Below are positions 1-8,400 of a DNA stretch of 13,870 bases, piece after piece (position 1 is the stretch's first letter; each line of letters opens with the position of its first letter). The DNA is taken from contig DATJPN010000032.1 of the NCBI GenBank assembly GCA_035506335.1, forward strand, positions 1 to 13,870, read 5' to 3'. Source of the stretch: DAIDKA01 sp035506335 (GTDB taxonomy: Bacteria > Pseudomonadota > Gammaproteobacteria > Steroidobacterales > Steroidobacteraceae). Position numbers and translations under genes: made by a program. The notes below the pieces were generated by a model. The model saw only the letters and a list, made by a program, of their open reading frames with translations. It did not search any database and was not told the DNA's origin.

Positions 1-1
1 C

Positions 2-397
2 GCCAATCTGCTGAAGGACCAGCAGCGACAGACGAACCTGTCGCGGCTGTTCATCGCCCACGACCTCGCGGCCGTGCGAGACTCCTGTGACCGGGTACTG
101 GTGCTGTATCTGGGTCGCGTGATGGAGGTCGCCCCCCGCAGCGCGCTGTTCGCGGCGCCCCGCCACCCCTACACACGCGCCCTGCTGCAGTCCGTGCCGA
201 TCGCCGACCCGGTTCGGGCCCGGGCGCGGCGGACCGCGCCGCTCGCCGCGGAGATCCCCTCGCCCCTCGCGCCGCCCTCGGGTTGCGTATTCCGGACCCG
301 CTGCCCGCACGCCGTGGCACTGTGCGCGGCGCAGGTTCCGCTGCCGCGGATGGTTGGCGAGAGCCTGGTCGCCTGCCATCGGGCCGACGAGCTCTGA
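2..397 (+). CDS. Oligopeptide/dipeptide ABC transporter ATP-binding protein, C-terminal fragment (OppF/DppF-like)
   Basis: This is the last 131 residues of a peptide-importer ATPase whose beginning lies off the left edge; the reading phase starts at base 2. It would power uptake of di- or oligopeptides (or a related substrate) from the cytoplasmic face of an inner-membrane complex. The fragment begins just after where the Walker B/D-loop should be. It keeps the switch histidine in FIAHDL (fragment residues 17-22). It then shows the family-specific C-terminal region: the HPYTRALLQSVP signature and a four-cysteine cluster, GC-x5-RCP-x6-C followed by a final ACH. In related peptide ATPases this cysteine-rich tail is conserved and can hold an iron-sulfur cluster. 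The P-loop and signature motif are not visible, so intactness cannot be judged. DppF versus OppF, and the actual substrate, cannot be decided from this fragment. Confidence 0.9.
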   Translation, partial: ANLLKDQQRQTNLSRLFIAHDLAAVRDSCDRVLVLYLGRVMEVAPRSALFAAPRHPYTRALLQSVPIADPVRARARRTAPLAAEIPSPLAPPSGCVFRTRCPHAVALCAAQVPLPRMVGESLVACHRADEL

Positions 398-420
398 CGG
401 CCACGCTCCCGTTACAGGTT

Positions 421-440
421 ATTCGGCAAGCGAGCCGGAT
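421..440. terminator. Hairpin between the ABC gene and fusA; possible weak terminator
   Basis: ATTCGGC (421-427) and GCCGGAT (434-440) form a 7-bp stem with one G-T wobble around a 6-base loop, 24 bases after the ABC stop codon. No run of T follows, so it is not a classical intrinsic terminator. It ends 5 bases before the TATGAT box at 446 and could instead be an operator-like palindrome. Confidence 0.27.
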
Positions 441-445
441 TGGTG

Positions 446-451
446 TATGAT
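446..451 (+). promoter_or_regulatory. -10-like box TATGAT upstream of fusA
   Basis: TATGAT matches a sigma-70 -10 element in 5 of 6 positions and lies about 112 bases before the fusA start, in an otherwise G+C-rich gap. No good -35 hexamer is visible 16-18 bases upstream. A promoter here would give a 5' leader of about 100 bases. The same octamer, TATGATGG, recurs before the VOC gene. Confidence 0.3.
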
Positions 452-562
452 GGTGGGCTACCTGTGCCCGCGCCAGAACTGACCCCTGCATAGCTCCAGA
501 GGCAATCTGCAGCCGTGTCGGCACCTGTGTTCACGCCCAAGAAACTGTAATGGAAATCTGAC

Positions 563-2707
563 ATGGCCCGAACGACCGCCCTTGCCGACATCCGCAACAT
601 CGGCATCATCGCCCACGTTGACGCCGGGAAGACCACGACGACCGAGCGCATCCTCTATTACACGGGGCGCAAGCACACGATCATCGACATCCACGATACG
701 AAGGACCTGAAGACCTCCACGACGACCGACTACCTGGAGCAGGAGCAGAAGCGCGGGATCACCATCCAGAGCGCGGCGGTGTCCACGTTCTGGCGCGACA
801 AGAAGATCAACCTCATCGACACCCCGGGGCACGTCGACTTCACCATCGAGGTGAACCGTTCCCTGCGCGTGCTCGACGGCGCGGTCGTCGTGTTCGACGG
901 CGTGGCCGGCGTCGAGCCGCAGTCGGAGACGAACTGGCGCCTGGCCGACAACTACGACGTGCCGCGCATCTGCTACGTGAACAAGATGGACCGCAGCGGC
1001 GCGAACTTCGAGCGCTGCGTGGACATGATCCGGAAGCGCCTGGGCGCACGCCCGTTGCCCGTGCAGCTGCCCATCGGCTCGGAAGACGATTTCAAGGGCA
1101 TGATCGACCTGGTCACGATGAAGGCGCTGGTTTGGGAATCCGACGACAAGGATGCCGAATGGCAGATCCTGGACGTGACCCCGGACCTCGCCGCCAAGGT
1201 CGGCCTGACGAATCCGGGCGACATCAAGCTGCTGTCGAAGGTCGAGAAATACCGGACCGAACTGGTCGACACCTGCCTGGAAATGGACGACGAGGCCATG
1301 GAGGCGTACATCGGCGAGGCGAAGATCCCCTCCGCCGAGACCCTGCGGGCATGCCTGCGCAAGGGCACCCTGAATTCGGCCTTCAACCCGGTGCTGTGCG
1401 GCTCCTCGTACAAGAACAAGGGGGTGCAGCAGGTGCTCGATGCGGTCGTGGACTACCTGCCGGCACCCACGGATGTCGCCGCCATCAAGACCGTCGACGC
1501 CGACGGCGAGCCCATCGGCGAGCGCAAGTGCTCGGATGACGAACCGTTCTCGGCGCTGGCTTTCAAGGTGATCAACGACGCCTACGGCGCGCTCACCTTC
1601 GTGCGGGTGTACTCCGGTGTCCTGCAGAAGGGCGCCTCGGTGCAGAACACGACCCGTGGCAAGCGCGAAAAGATCGGTCGCATGGTCGAAATGTTCGCCA
1701 AGGAAGCAAACCCCATCGAAGAAGCCCGCGCCGGCGACATCATCGCCCTCGTATCGCTGGCCGATACCGAAACCGGCGACACCCTGAGCGATGCCGCCAA
1801 CCCGGTGATCCTGGAGCGCATGCGCTTCCCCGAACCGGTCATCAGCGTGTCCGTGCAGGCCAAGAACAAGGCCGACCAGGAGAAGTTCGGCGCCGCCCTC
1901 GGCAAGATGGTGCGCGCCGATCCCTCGCTGCGCCTGGAGACGGACCGCGACACGCTGCAGACCATTCTGCGCGGCATGGGCGAGCTGCACCTGGAGGTGA
2001 CGCTCGATCGCATGCGCACGGAGTTCAACGTGGAAGGCGTGATGGGCGAGCCGCAGGTGGCCTATCGCGAGACCATCACCAAGCGCGTCGACGAGCAGTA
2101 CGTCCACAAGAAACAGACCGGCGGTTCGGGCCAGTTCGCCGAAGTGTGGATCACCTTCGAACCGCAGGAGCGTTCGAAGGGTTTCGAGTTCGTCGATGAA
2201 ACCGTCGGCGGATCGGTACCGAAGGAATACGTACCCGCCGTCGAGAAGGGCCTGCGCCAGCAGATGGAGCAGGGCGTGCTCGCCAAGTTCCCGACCGTGG
2301 ACTTCAAGGCGACCCTCACGGACGGCAGCTACCACGACGTGGATTCCAACGCGCTGACCTTCGAAATCGCGGCCAAGGCCTGCTTCCGCGAAGCCATGCG
2401 CAAGGCCGGCCCGATCCTGCTCGAGCCGGTCATGAAGGTGGAGACCGTGACCCCGGGGGACTACCTGGGCGATGTGATCGGCGACATCAACCGCCGCCGC
2501 GGCCAGATCCTCGATCAGCTCGAGCGCGGTACGAACGTCGCGGTCGTGGCCAGCGTGCCGCTGTCGGAGATGTTCGGCTACATCGGACACCTGCGCGGCA
2601 TGACCAGCGGTCGCGCCTCCTACACCATGGAGTTCTCGCACTATGACCCGGTGCCGCGCAACGTCGCCGAAGAGGTGATCGCGAAGGCCACCAAGCCGGC
2701 AGCCTGA
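563..2707 (+). CDS. fusA: Translation elongation factor G (stand-alone paralogue with enlarged switch I)
   Basis: A complete 714-residue EF-G, the cytoplasmic GTPase that moves tRNAs and mRNA through the ribosome and helps recycle ribosomes. GTPase motifs are intact: G1 AHVDAGKT (17-24), G2 RGITI (64-68), G3 DTPGH (86-90), G4 NKMD (140-143), and a G5-like CGSS (279-282) where CGSA is usual. Domains II to V follow, with domain IV loops KKQTGGSGQF (516-525) and GSYHDVDS (588-595). The latter carries the tip histidine H591, matching the translocation-critical His of E. coli EF-G. Between HD (44-45) and EQEQ (59-62) it is about five residues longer than canonical EF-G and reads TKDLKTSTTTDYL. Its domain IV wording resembles alphaproteobacterial or mitochondrial-type EF-G more than E. 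coli EF-G. No rpsL, rpsG or tuf adjoins it, so it is probably a second EF-G copy. The ATG has only a weak upstream GGA. Confidence 0.96.
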   Translation: MARTTALADIRNIGIIAHVDAGKTTTTERILYYTGRKHTIIDIHDTKDLKTSTTTDYLEQEQKRGITIQSAAVSTFWRDKKINLIDTPGHVDFTIEVNRSLRVLDGAVVVFDGVAGVEPQSETNWRLADNYDVPRICYVNKMDRSGANFERCVDMIRKRLGARPLPVQLPIGSEDDFKGMIDLVTMKALVWESDDKDAEWQILDVTPDLAAKVGLTNPGDIKLLSKVEKYRTELVDTCLEMDDEAMEAYIGEAKIPSAETLRACLRKGTLNSAFNPVLCGSSYKNKGVQQVLDAVVDYLPAPTDVAAIKTVDADGEPIGERKCSDDEPFSALAFKVINDAYGALTFVRVYSGVLQKGASVQNTTRGKREKIGRMVEMFAKEANPIEEARAGDIIALVSLADTETGDTLSDAANPVILERMRFPEPVISVSVQAKNKADQEKFGAALGKMVRADPSLRLETDRDTLQTILRGMGELHLEVTLDRMRTEFNVEGVMGEPQVAYRETITKRVDEQYVHKKQTGGSGQFAEVWITFEPQERSKGFEFVDETVGGSVPKEYVPAVEKGLRQQMEQGVLAKFPTVDFKATLTDGSYHDVDSNALTFEIAAKACFREAMRKAGPILLEPVMKVETVTPGDYLGDVIGDINRRRGQILDQLERGTNVAVVASVPLSEMFGYIGHLRGMTSGRASYTMEFSHYDPVPRNVAEEVIAKATKPAA

Positions 2708-2708
2708 A

Positions 2709-2738
2709 CTGACGAGACGCGAACCGCCGCGCTATGAT
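2709..2738 (+). promoter_or_regulatory. Possible sigma-70 promoter for the VOC gene
   Basis: CTGACG (2709-2714, 4 of 6 to TTGACA) and TATGAT (2733-2738, 5 of 6 to TATAAT) are separated by 18 bases, directly after the fusA stop codon and 42 bases before the next start. It would let the small exported VOC gene be transcribed separately from fusA. Confidence 0.38.
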
Positions 2739-2780
2739 GGGGCCTCTGCCTGGTATTCGAACAACAAAGGGGGATGCACC

Positions 2781-3275
2781 ATGATCGCGATCGGCAAGCC
2801 AGTCACGTCACCGACAGTCAGGGCGGCCTCGAGCCGGGGCCTCGTTCTGTGCGCCGGCCTGCTGTGGGCCCTGGGCGCGCGCGCCGGGGTCACGCTGAAC
2901 TCGGCGCGCGTCGGGGCCGCCGACGTGGCGGCGCTCGAGAAATTCTATGTGACCGCGTTCGGCATGCAGGAAGTCCAGCGGATCCAGGGGGGCATGGAAG
3001 TGATGCTGAACTTCGGTGACTCGGTCGCCGCGGCCAGGGCCAACCCGGCCGCGCAGATCGTCATCATGCACCGCGACTCGGATGACCAGAAGGACTCGAT
3101 CGCGCACCTGATCTTCAATGTCACGGACATGACGGCGACCGTCGCCGCGATCACGGCCGCCGGTGGCAGGATGGAGCGCCCGCCCTTCGTCTTCGGCAAT
3201 TCCGGCATCACGATCGGCCTGGCGGTGGACCCCGCCGGCAATCACATCGAAATGCTCCAGCAGCCGAAGCATTAG
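2781..3275 (+). CDS. Exported VOC (glyoxalase/bleomycin-resistance fold) protein
   Basis: A 164-residue protein with one vicinal-oxygen-chelate domain preceded by a likely signal peptide: basic residues to R19, hydrophobic core LVLCAGLLWALG, cleavage probably after ARA (33-35). The mature part has the betaalphabetabetabeta pattern: LEKFYVTAFGM near the start, IAHLIFNVTDM in the middle (H109) and the closing AVDPAGNHIEML with E157. H109 and E157 sit where VOC enzymes hold metal ligands. At the first-strand ligand position I see LNSARV instead of the usual histidine, so metal binding may be incomplete. Most VOC proteins are cytoplasmic, so export is unusual. AAGGGGG lies about 7 bases before the ATG, supporting this start. 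It follows fusA by 73 bases and converges with the methyltransferase, with 6 bases between their stops. The substrate is unknown; glyoxalase, dioxygenase and binding roles are all possible. Confidence 0.85.
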   Translation: MIAIGKPVTSPTVRAASSRGLVLCAGLLWALGARAGVTLNSARVGAADVAALEKFYVTAFGMQEVQRIQGGMEVMLNFGDSVAAARANPAAQIVIMHRDSDDQKDSIAHLIFNVTDMTATVAAITAAGGRMERPPFVFGNSGITIGLAVDPAGNHIEMLQQPKH

Positions 3276-3281
3276 GCCCGT

Positions 3282-4145
3282 TCAGATACGCGCCAGCACC
3301 ACTCGAGCGGATCCGCCGGCGCGCAGATGCGCGCCAGCGCCCTCGAAGTAACGGGCATTGATCTCCTCGGCCCCGAAGTCGCGGACCGTGGCGAAGCCCA
3401 GTTGCGTCAGTTCCCGGTGCAGGGATGCCGGCTCGAGGAAGGTCCGCCACGGCTCTCCGGCGGCGGCGAGGTGTCGCATCAGCAGCGCCAGTCCCCAGCG
3501 ACGCAGCAACGCCCAGCGCGGCGGGGCGACGAGGTAGTCGAAGACGATGCCGCTGCGGCTGACGCTGCAGCGGGCGACGAACCCCAGGGTTCCCGCGATG
3601 GCCTCGCGGCTCAGGTACATGGTCACGCCCAGCCAGGAGAAGAACGCCGGCTCGTCGGCGCGAAATCCGTTGGCGGCGAGGCGCGCGTCAAGCTGCTCGC
3701 GCTCGAAGTCGACCGGCACGTAGACCAGCGGCCCCGGCGGCTTCAGGTGCGCCTGGCTGATCAGCGAGCGTTTCCACTCCTGCGTCGCCGGATGGTCCAC
3801 CTCGAAGACGCGCAGTCCCGCCGCCGCATGCGGATTGCGAAAGGCGAAGGTGTCGAGACCGGCCCCGAGCACCACGTACTGACGCACGCCGCGGGCGACC
3901 GCTTCACCCAGGGCATCCTCGGCCAGACGGCTGCGCGCCACGAGGAACGCGCGCAGCTGGCGCGCGAAGCGGTGATCGAAGCGCCTCGGGGCGGCGCGTA
4001 TGGCCCCGGCGGCCTTCGGTCCCATGATCGCCAAGGCCACCGGGTCGTCGAGGACCCGGGGCGAATCCAGGATCTGGTGTGCCGCCCGGCTCATCGCAAC
4101 ACCGTAAGCCGTGCGGCTGGGGAAGTCGTCCTTCACGGACGTCAT
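3282..4145 (-). CDS. Class I SAM-dependent methyltransferase, TIGR00027 / leucine carboxyl methyltransferase-like
   Basis: A 287-residue enzyme of the bacterial PPM1/LCM-like group, which transfers a methyl group from S-adenosylmethionine to an unidentified substrate. Visible motifs are N-terminal ARQLRAFLVARSR (61-73); the SAM-binding glycine motif YVVLGAGLDTFAFR (90-103); the acidic EVDHP (115-119), expected to contact the ribose; VPVDFE (144-149); and SWLGVTMYLS (170-179). The family is typically 260-310 residues long. I start it at the ATG before TSVKDDF. The reading frame continues about 99 residues further upstream, but that part is Arg/Pro/Ala-rich, non-conserved, and overlaps the start of the divergent adaptor gene. 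No strong Shine-Dalgarno site is seen before the chosen start. Members are often annotated without a known role, and nothing in the neighbourhood identifies the acceptor. Confidence 0.9.
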   Translation of the reverse strand: MTSVKDDFPSRTAYGVAMSRAAHQILDSPRVLDDPVALAIMGPKAAGAIRAAPRRFDHRFARQLRAFLVARSRLAEDALGEAVARGVRQYVVLGAGLDTFAFRNPHAAAGLRVFEVDHPATQEWKRSLISQAHLKPPGPLVYVPVDFEREQLDARLAANGFRADEPAFFSWLGVTMYLSREAIAGTLGFVARCSVSRSGIVFDYLVAPPRWALLRRWGLALLMRHLAAAGEPWRTFLEPASLHRELTQLGFATVRDFGAEEINARYFEGAGAHLRAGGSARVVLARI

Positions 4146-4152
4146 TGTTTCA

Positions 4153-4184
4153 TTTCGGCCTTTGAAAGTGTAAGCGTTCCGAAA
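4153..4184. promoter_or_regulatory. Divergent control region with inverted repeat TTTCGG-N20-CCGAAA
   Basis: The 95-base gap between the divergent methyltransferase and efflux genes must hold both promoters. It contains perfect 6-base arms TTTCGG (4153-4158) and CCGAAA (4179-4184). Between them, reading rightward, is a TTGAAA that resembles a -35; a weak -10-like TAGACT follows the right-hand arm. It could be a regulator-binding site controlling both directions, but the arms are short and no adjacent regulator gene is present. Confidence 0.25.
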
Positions 4185-4240
4185 CCGTTGCACCGCTAGA
4201 CTCCGCTGCCGCGCAAGCGTCGGCGTCGAACCTGGCCAGA

Positions 4241-5446
4241 ATGCAAGACGATTCCTCCTCCCTGCAGCGCCGGGCACTGCCGGTGGGCCGACAGCTGGTT
4301 GCGCTCGGCATCCTGGCCGGTGCGGCCGCAGTCCTGGCGCTGTCCTGGCTGCTCCTGGGCCGAAGCGCCGTGGTATCCGCCGGCACCGCAGGTCCGGCTG
4401 CGAGCGCCGGGCAGGTGAGGTTGACGGCCGAGCAGCTGGCAACGCTGGCCATCACGACCGTGGCGGCCGCGACATTCCATGACACCGTGATCGCGGACGG
4501 ACAGATCGCGGTCAACGCGGACACGGCGACCCAGGTCTTCTCGCCCTATTCCGGGCGCGTCGTCAGGGTCGTGGCCGGGATCGGCGACAGGGTACGCAGA
4601 GGCGCCCCGCTGCTCACCCTGGATGCCGCCGAGACCCTGGATGCCCAGAGCGCACTGATCACCGCGGCGTCACAGGCCCGGATGGCCCGCCTGACGGAGA
4701 CGCGCCGCCATGCCGCCTACGACACCCACGGGGGTTCGCTGCAGGACTGGCAGCAATCGCAGACCGACCTGACCAACGCGGAAGCCGCGTTGTCGGTGGC
4801 GCGCGGCCGGCTGCGGGTGCTCGGCATCACCGAGCCGCAGATCCGCGACCTGGAGACGGCGGGCGCGGCCAATCCCACGACCGTCATCCCGGCGCCGATT
4901 TCCGGACTGGTGACGGACCGGCAGGTCGGCCCGGGACAGGTGGTCCAGGCAGGCACCTCCACGGCTCTCTTCACCATCGCCGATCTGTCGAGCGTCTGGC
5001 TGCTGTGCGCGGTGCGCGACAGCGATGCGGCGGCGATCGCACCGGGTCAGCCGATCCTGCTGCGCGTGCAGGCCCTGCCGGGGCATGACCCTCACGCCAC
5101 CGTGCAGTCGGTCGGCGCGGAGGTGGATCCGGTCACGCATCGTGTGATGGTGCGCGCGACGGTGCCCAATGCCGACGGGCGGCTGCGCCCCGCGATGCTG
5201 GCCACCGCCGAAATCGTCACCGGACCGGACTCGCGCTCGCCAGGTGTGCCCGAGGCCGCGATCGTCCGGGAGGCGGACCAGGCACACGTGTGGGTGGTCC
5301 GCGCGGACGGCGTGCTGGTGGAGCGAGCCATCCAGACCGGGCGCCGCCGTGACGCATTGACGGAAGTGCGCAGCGGCCTGGCCGCCGGCGAGCGCGTCGT
5401 GACCGGCGGCAGCCTGTTCATCGACCGCGCGGCGCAGCCGGATTGA
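4241..5446 (+). CDS. RND efflux periplasmic adaptor subunit (membrane fusion protein, CzcB/CusB-like)
   Basis: A 401-residue adaptor that would bridge the inner-membrane pump and outer-membrane channel encoded next. A single N-terminal anchor spans about residues 18-40, with basic residues before it and the bulk periplasmic. The barrel-sandwich (lipoyl-like) half-motif VFSPYSGRVVRVVAGIGDRVRRGAPLL starts at residue 99. A helical hairpin follows to about residue 190, including QDWQQSQTDLTNAEAALSVARGRL. The second lipoyl half is near IPAPISGLVTDRQVGPGQVV, then come the beta-barrel (VWLLCAVRDSDAAAI onward) and a membrane-proximal domain. HRVMVRATVPNADGRLRPAMLATAEI is typical of heavy-metal-type adaptors. 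No His- or Met-rich metal-binding N-terminal extension is present, unlike CusB. There is no strong Shine-Dalgarno sequence at the ATG. The stop codon overlaps the pump start (TTGA). Confidence 0.92.
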   Translation: MQDDSSSLQRRALPVGRQLVALGILAGAAAVLALSWLLLGRSAVVSAGTAGPAASAGQVRLTAEQLATLAITTVAAATFHDTVIADGQIAVNADTATQVFSPYSGRVVRVVAGIGDRVRRGAPLLTLDAAETLDAQSALITAASQARMARLTETRRHAAYDTHGGSLQDWQQSQTDLTNAEAALSVARGRLRVLGITEPQIRDLETAGAANPTTVIPAPISGLVTDRQVGPGQVVQAGTSTALFTIADLSSVWLLCAVRDSDAAAIAPGQPILLRVQALPGHDPHATVQSVGAEVDPVTHRVMVRATVPNADGRLRPAMLATAEIVTGPDSRSPGVPEAAIVREADQAHVWVVRADGVLVERAIQTGRRRDALTEVRSGLAAGERVVTGGSLFIDRAAQPD

Positions 5447-8400
5447 ACGCGCTCATCACCTTCGCGCTGCGCCAGCGGGTCTTCCTGGCCCTGCTCCTGC
5501 CCCTGGCGCTGGTCGCCGGGGCCGTGGGCTTCTCGGCGCTGAACATCGAGGCGTATCCGGATCCGGTCCCGCCGCTCGTGGACATCGTGACGCAGAACTC
5601 GGGCCAGTCCGCGGAGGAAATCGAGCGCTACGTGACCATTCCCATCGAGATCCAGATGGCGGGGATTCCGCATGTCACCTCGGTGCGCACGATTTCGCTG
5701 TTCGGTCTGTCCGACGTGAAAGTGCAGTTCACTTATGACTTCACCTACGACCAGGCCGAACAGTGGGTCATCAACCGCCTGGCGCAGATGCCCCCTCTGG
5801 CGAACGGCGCGACGCCGCAGATCTCGCCCACCAGCCCCGTCGGCGAGATCTACCGCTACCGGGTGACGGCCCCGGCCGGCTACTCGGTCACCGACCTGAA
5901 GACCCTCGAGGACTGGGTGCTCGAGAGGCGCTTCAAGGCCGTGCCGGGCGTCGTGGACGTGACCGGCTGGGGCGGCAAGACCCGGACCTACGACGTGAAC
6001 GTCGACCAGCACAGCCTGGAGCAGTACGGCGTCACGCTGTCGCAGGTGCTGCAGGCGCTCGGCAACAGCAACATCAACGTGGGCGGCCAGACCATCGACG
6101 TGGGCCCGCAGGCCGCGGTGGTCCGCGGTGTCGGGCTGATCCACTCCGTGGAGGACATCGCCCACACCATGGTGGCCGTCAACCACGGCGTACCGGTGCG
6201 GGTCGAGGACGTGGCGCAGATCCGGATCGGGCACCAACCGCGCCTCGGCATCGCCGGCGTCGGCGACGACGACGACATCGTGCAGGGCATCGTGCTCATG
6301 CGCCGCGGCGCCGAGAGCCTGCCGACCATCGAGCGGGTCAAGGCCGAAGTCCGCAACATCGGCAGGTCGGGACTGCTGCCTCCCGGCGTGCGCATCGAGC
6401 GCATATACGACCGCTCGGACCTCATCCGGGTGACGACCCGGACCGTGTTGCGCAACGTCCTGGCCGGCATCGCCCTGATCTTCGTGCTGCAGTGGGGGTT
6501 TCTCGGCAACCTGCGCAGCGCCGTGATCGTCGCCTGCACCATTCCGTTCGCCCTGGCATTCGCCATTGCCCTCATGCTGCTGCGCGGAGAGTCGGCCAAC
6601 CTCCTGTCCGTGGGCGCCATCGATTTCGGACTGATCGTGGACGCCACGGTCATCATGGTCGAGAACATCTTCCGCCACCTCAGCCAGAGCGCCGAAGCGC
6701 GCCGCGCCGGGGGCGCGCTGCTGCAGGTGGTCCGCGGCAACAACCAGTTTCGCGGCAAGTTCGGCGTGATCGCGAATGCGGCCACGGAGGTCAACCAGTC
6801 GATCCTGTTCGCCGCCGCGATCATCATCGCCGGCTTCGTGCCGCTGTTCACCCTGAGCGGCATCGAGGGCCACATATTCGGCCCGATGGCGCGGACCTAC
6901 GGCTACGCCATCGCCGGCGGACTCATCGCGACGTTCACGATTTCCCCGGCACTGTGCGCGCTGCTGCTGCCCGCGAGCGTGGCGGAAACCGAAACGCCAC
7001 TGGTGCGGGGACTGCGCCGGATCTATGGGCCGGTGGTCGAATTCGCCCTGGCCAACCGCCTCATCACCCTGGGCGCGCTGGCGGTGTTGCTGGCGGTCGC
7101 GGGCCTTGCGGCGCGCGGACTGGGCCTGGAGTTCATGCCGCGCCTCGAGGAAGGCAATTTCTGGATCCGCGCCACCATGCCTGCGTCGATATCGCTGGAG
7201 GCCGGCAATGGCTACGTCAACCGGATGCGCCGGATCATAGGCAGTTTTCCGGAGGTGCAGACCGTGGTCTCCCAGCACGGGCGGCCCGATGACGGCACGG
7301 ATGCCACCGGTTTCTTCAATGCCGAGTTCTTCGTGCCGCTCAAGCCCGCGGATTCCTGGCCCGCCGGCATCGACAAGGAGCATCTGACGCAGCAGCTCAC
7401 GACGACCCTTCAGCAGAATTTCCCGGGCGTGGACTTCAATTTTTCGCAGTACATCGAGGACAACGTCGAGGAGGCCGCCTCGGGCGTCAAGGGCGAGAAC
7501 TCGGTCAAGCTCTTCGGCAACGACCTGACCGTGCTCGCCGCCACCGCGGCCAGGATCCGCGACGTGCTGCAGACCGTCCCCGGCATCACCGACCTCGCGG
7601 TGTTCAACCCCCTGGGGCAACCGACGATCCGCATCGATGTCGATCGCGAGCGCGCGTCGCGCCTGGGGCTTTCCCCCGGGGACATCAATGCGACCGTGCA
7701 GAGCGCCATCGGCGGGCAGTCCGCCGGCGACCTGTACGAGACCGGCAGCGACCGGCACTTTCCGATCATGGTGCGGCTGGCGCAGCCCTTCCGCGCCGAC
7801 CTGGACTCCATCCGCCGCATCACCGTCGGAGCGCCGGATCCGACCGGAGGCTCCTCGCCCGTGCAGGTGCCGCTCGCCGATGTCGCCGCGGTGCGGCTGG
7901 TGTCAGGGCCCTCCTTCATCTATCGCGAGCAGCAGGCGCGCTACGTGCCCATCAAGTTCAGCGTCCGGGGACGTGATCTCGGCAGCGCGGTGCTCGACGC
8001 GCAGGCACGGGTGGCCCGCGACATCACCATCCCCGGGGGCTATCACCTGGAATGGGTGGGTGAGTTCGGCAATCTCAACGATGCCCTGCAGCGCCTGCGC
8101 ATCGCCGTACCGGCAAGCCTCGCGCTCATCTGCGTCCTGCTGTTCATCAATTTCGGGTCGCTCATCGACGTGCTGCTGGCGGTGAGCGTGATACCCATGG
8201 CCATGGTCGGCGGCATATTCGCGCTCGCGCTGACCGGCACGCCCTTCAGTGTTTCCGCGGCGATCGGCTTCGTCGCGCTGTTCGGCATCGCCACCATGGA
8301 CGGCATCATCGTGCTGTCCTACTACAATCTGCACGTCGAGCAGGGCATGGATCGCGTCGGCGCCATGCTCCACACCTGCCGGGTACAGATGCGTCCGGTG

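Noticed and set aside
458..2641. 727-codon open frame on the minus strand opposite fusA
   Set aside because: His/Asp/Val/Gly/Arg-rich mirror of a highly conserved EF-G gene; long antisense frames are expected in G+C-rich DNA with strong third-position bias.
4146..4442. N-terminal extension of the methyltransferase frame by 99 residues
   Set aside because: Arg/Pro/Ala-rich, lacks family motifs, and overlaps the divergent adaptor's coding start; the family starts near MTSVKDDF.
5092..7758. 888-codon open frame on the minus strand opposite the efflux genes
   Set aside because: Same low-complexity His/Asp/Arg/Gly pattern, spanning two genes with clear family motifs on the plus strand; a shadow.
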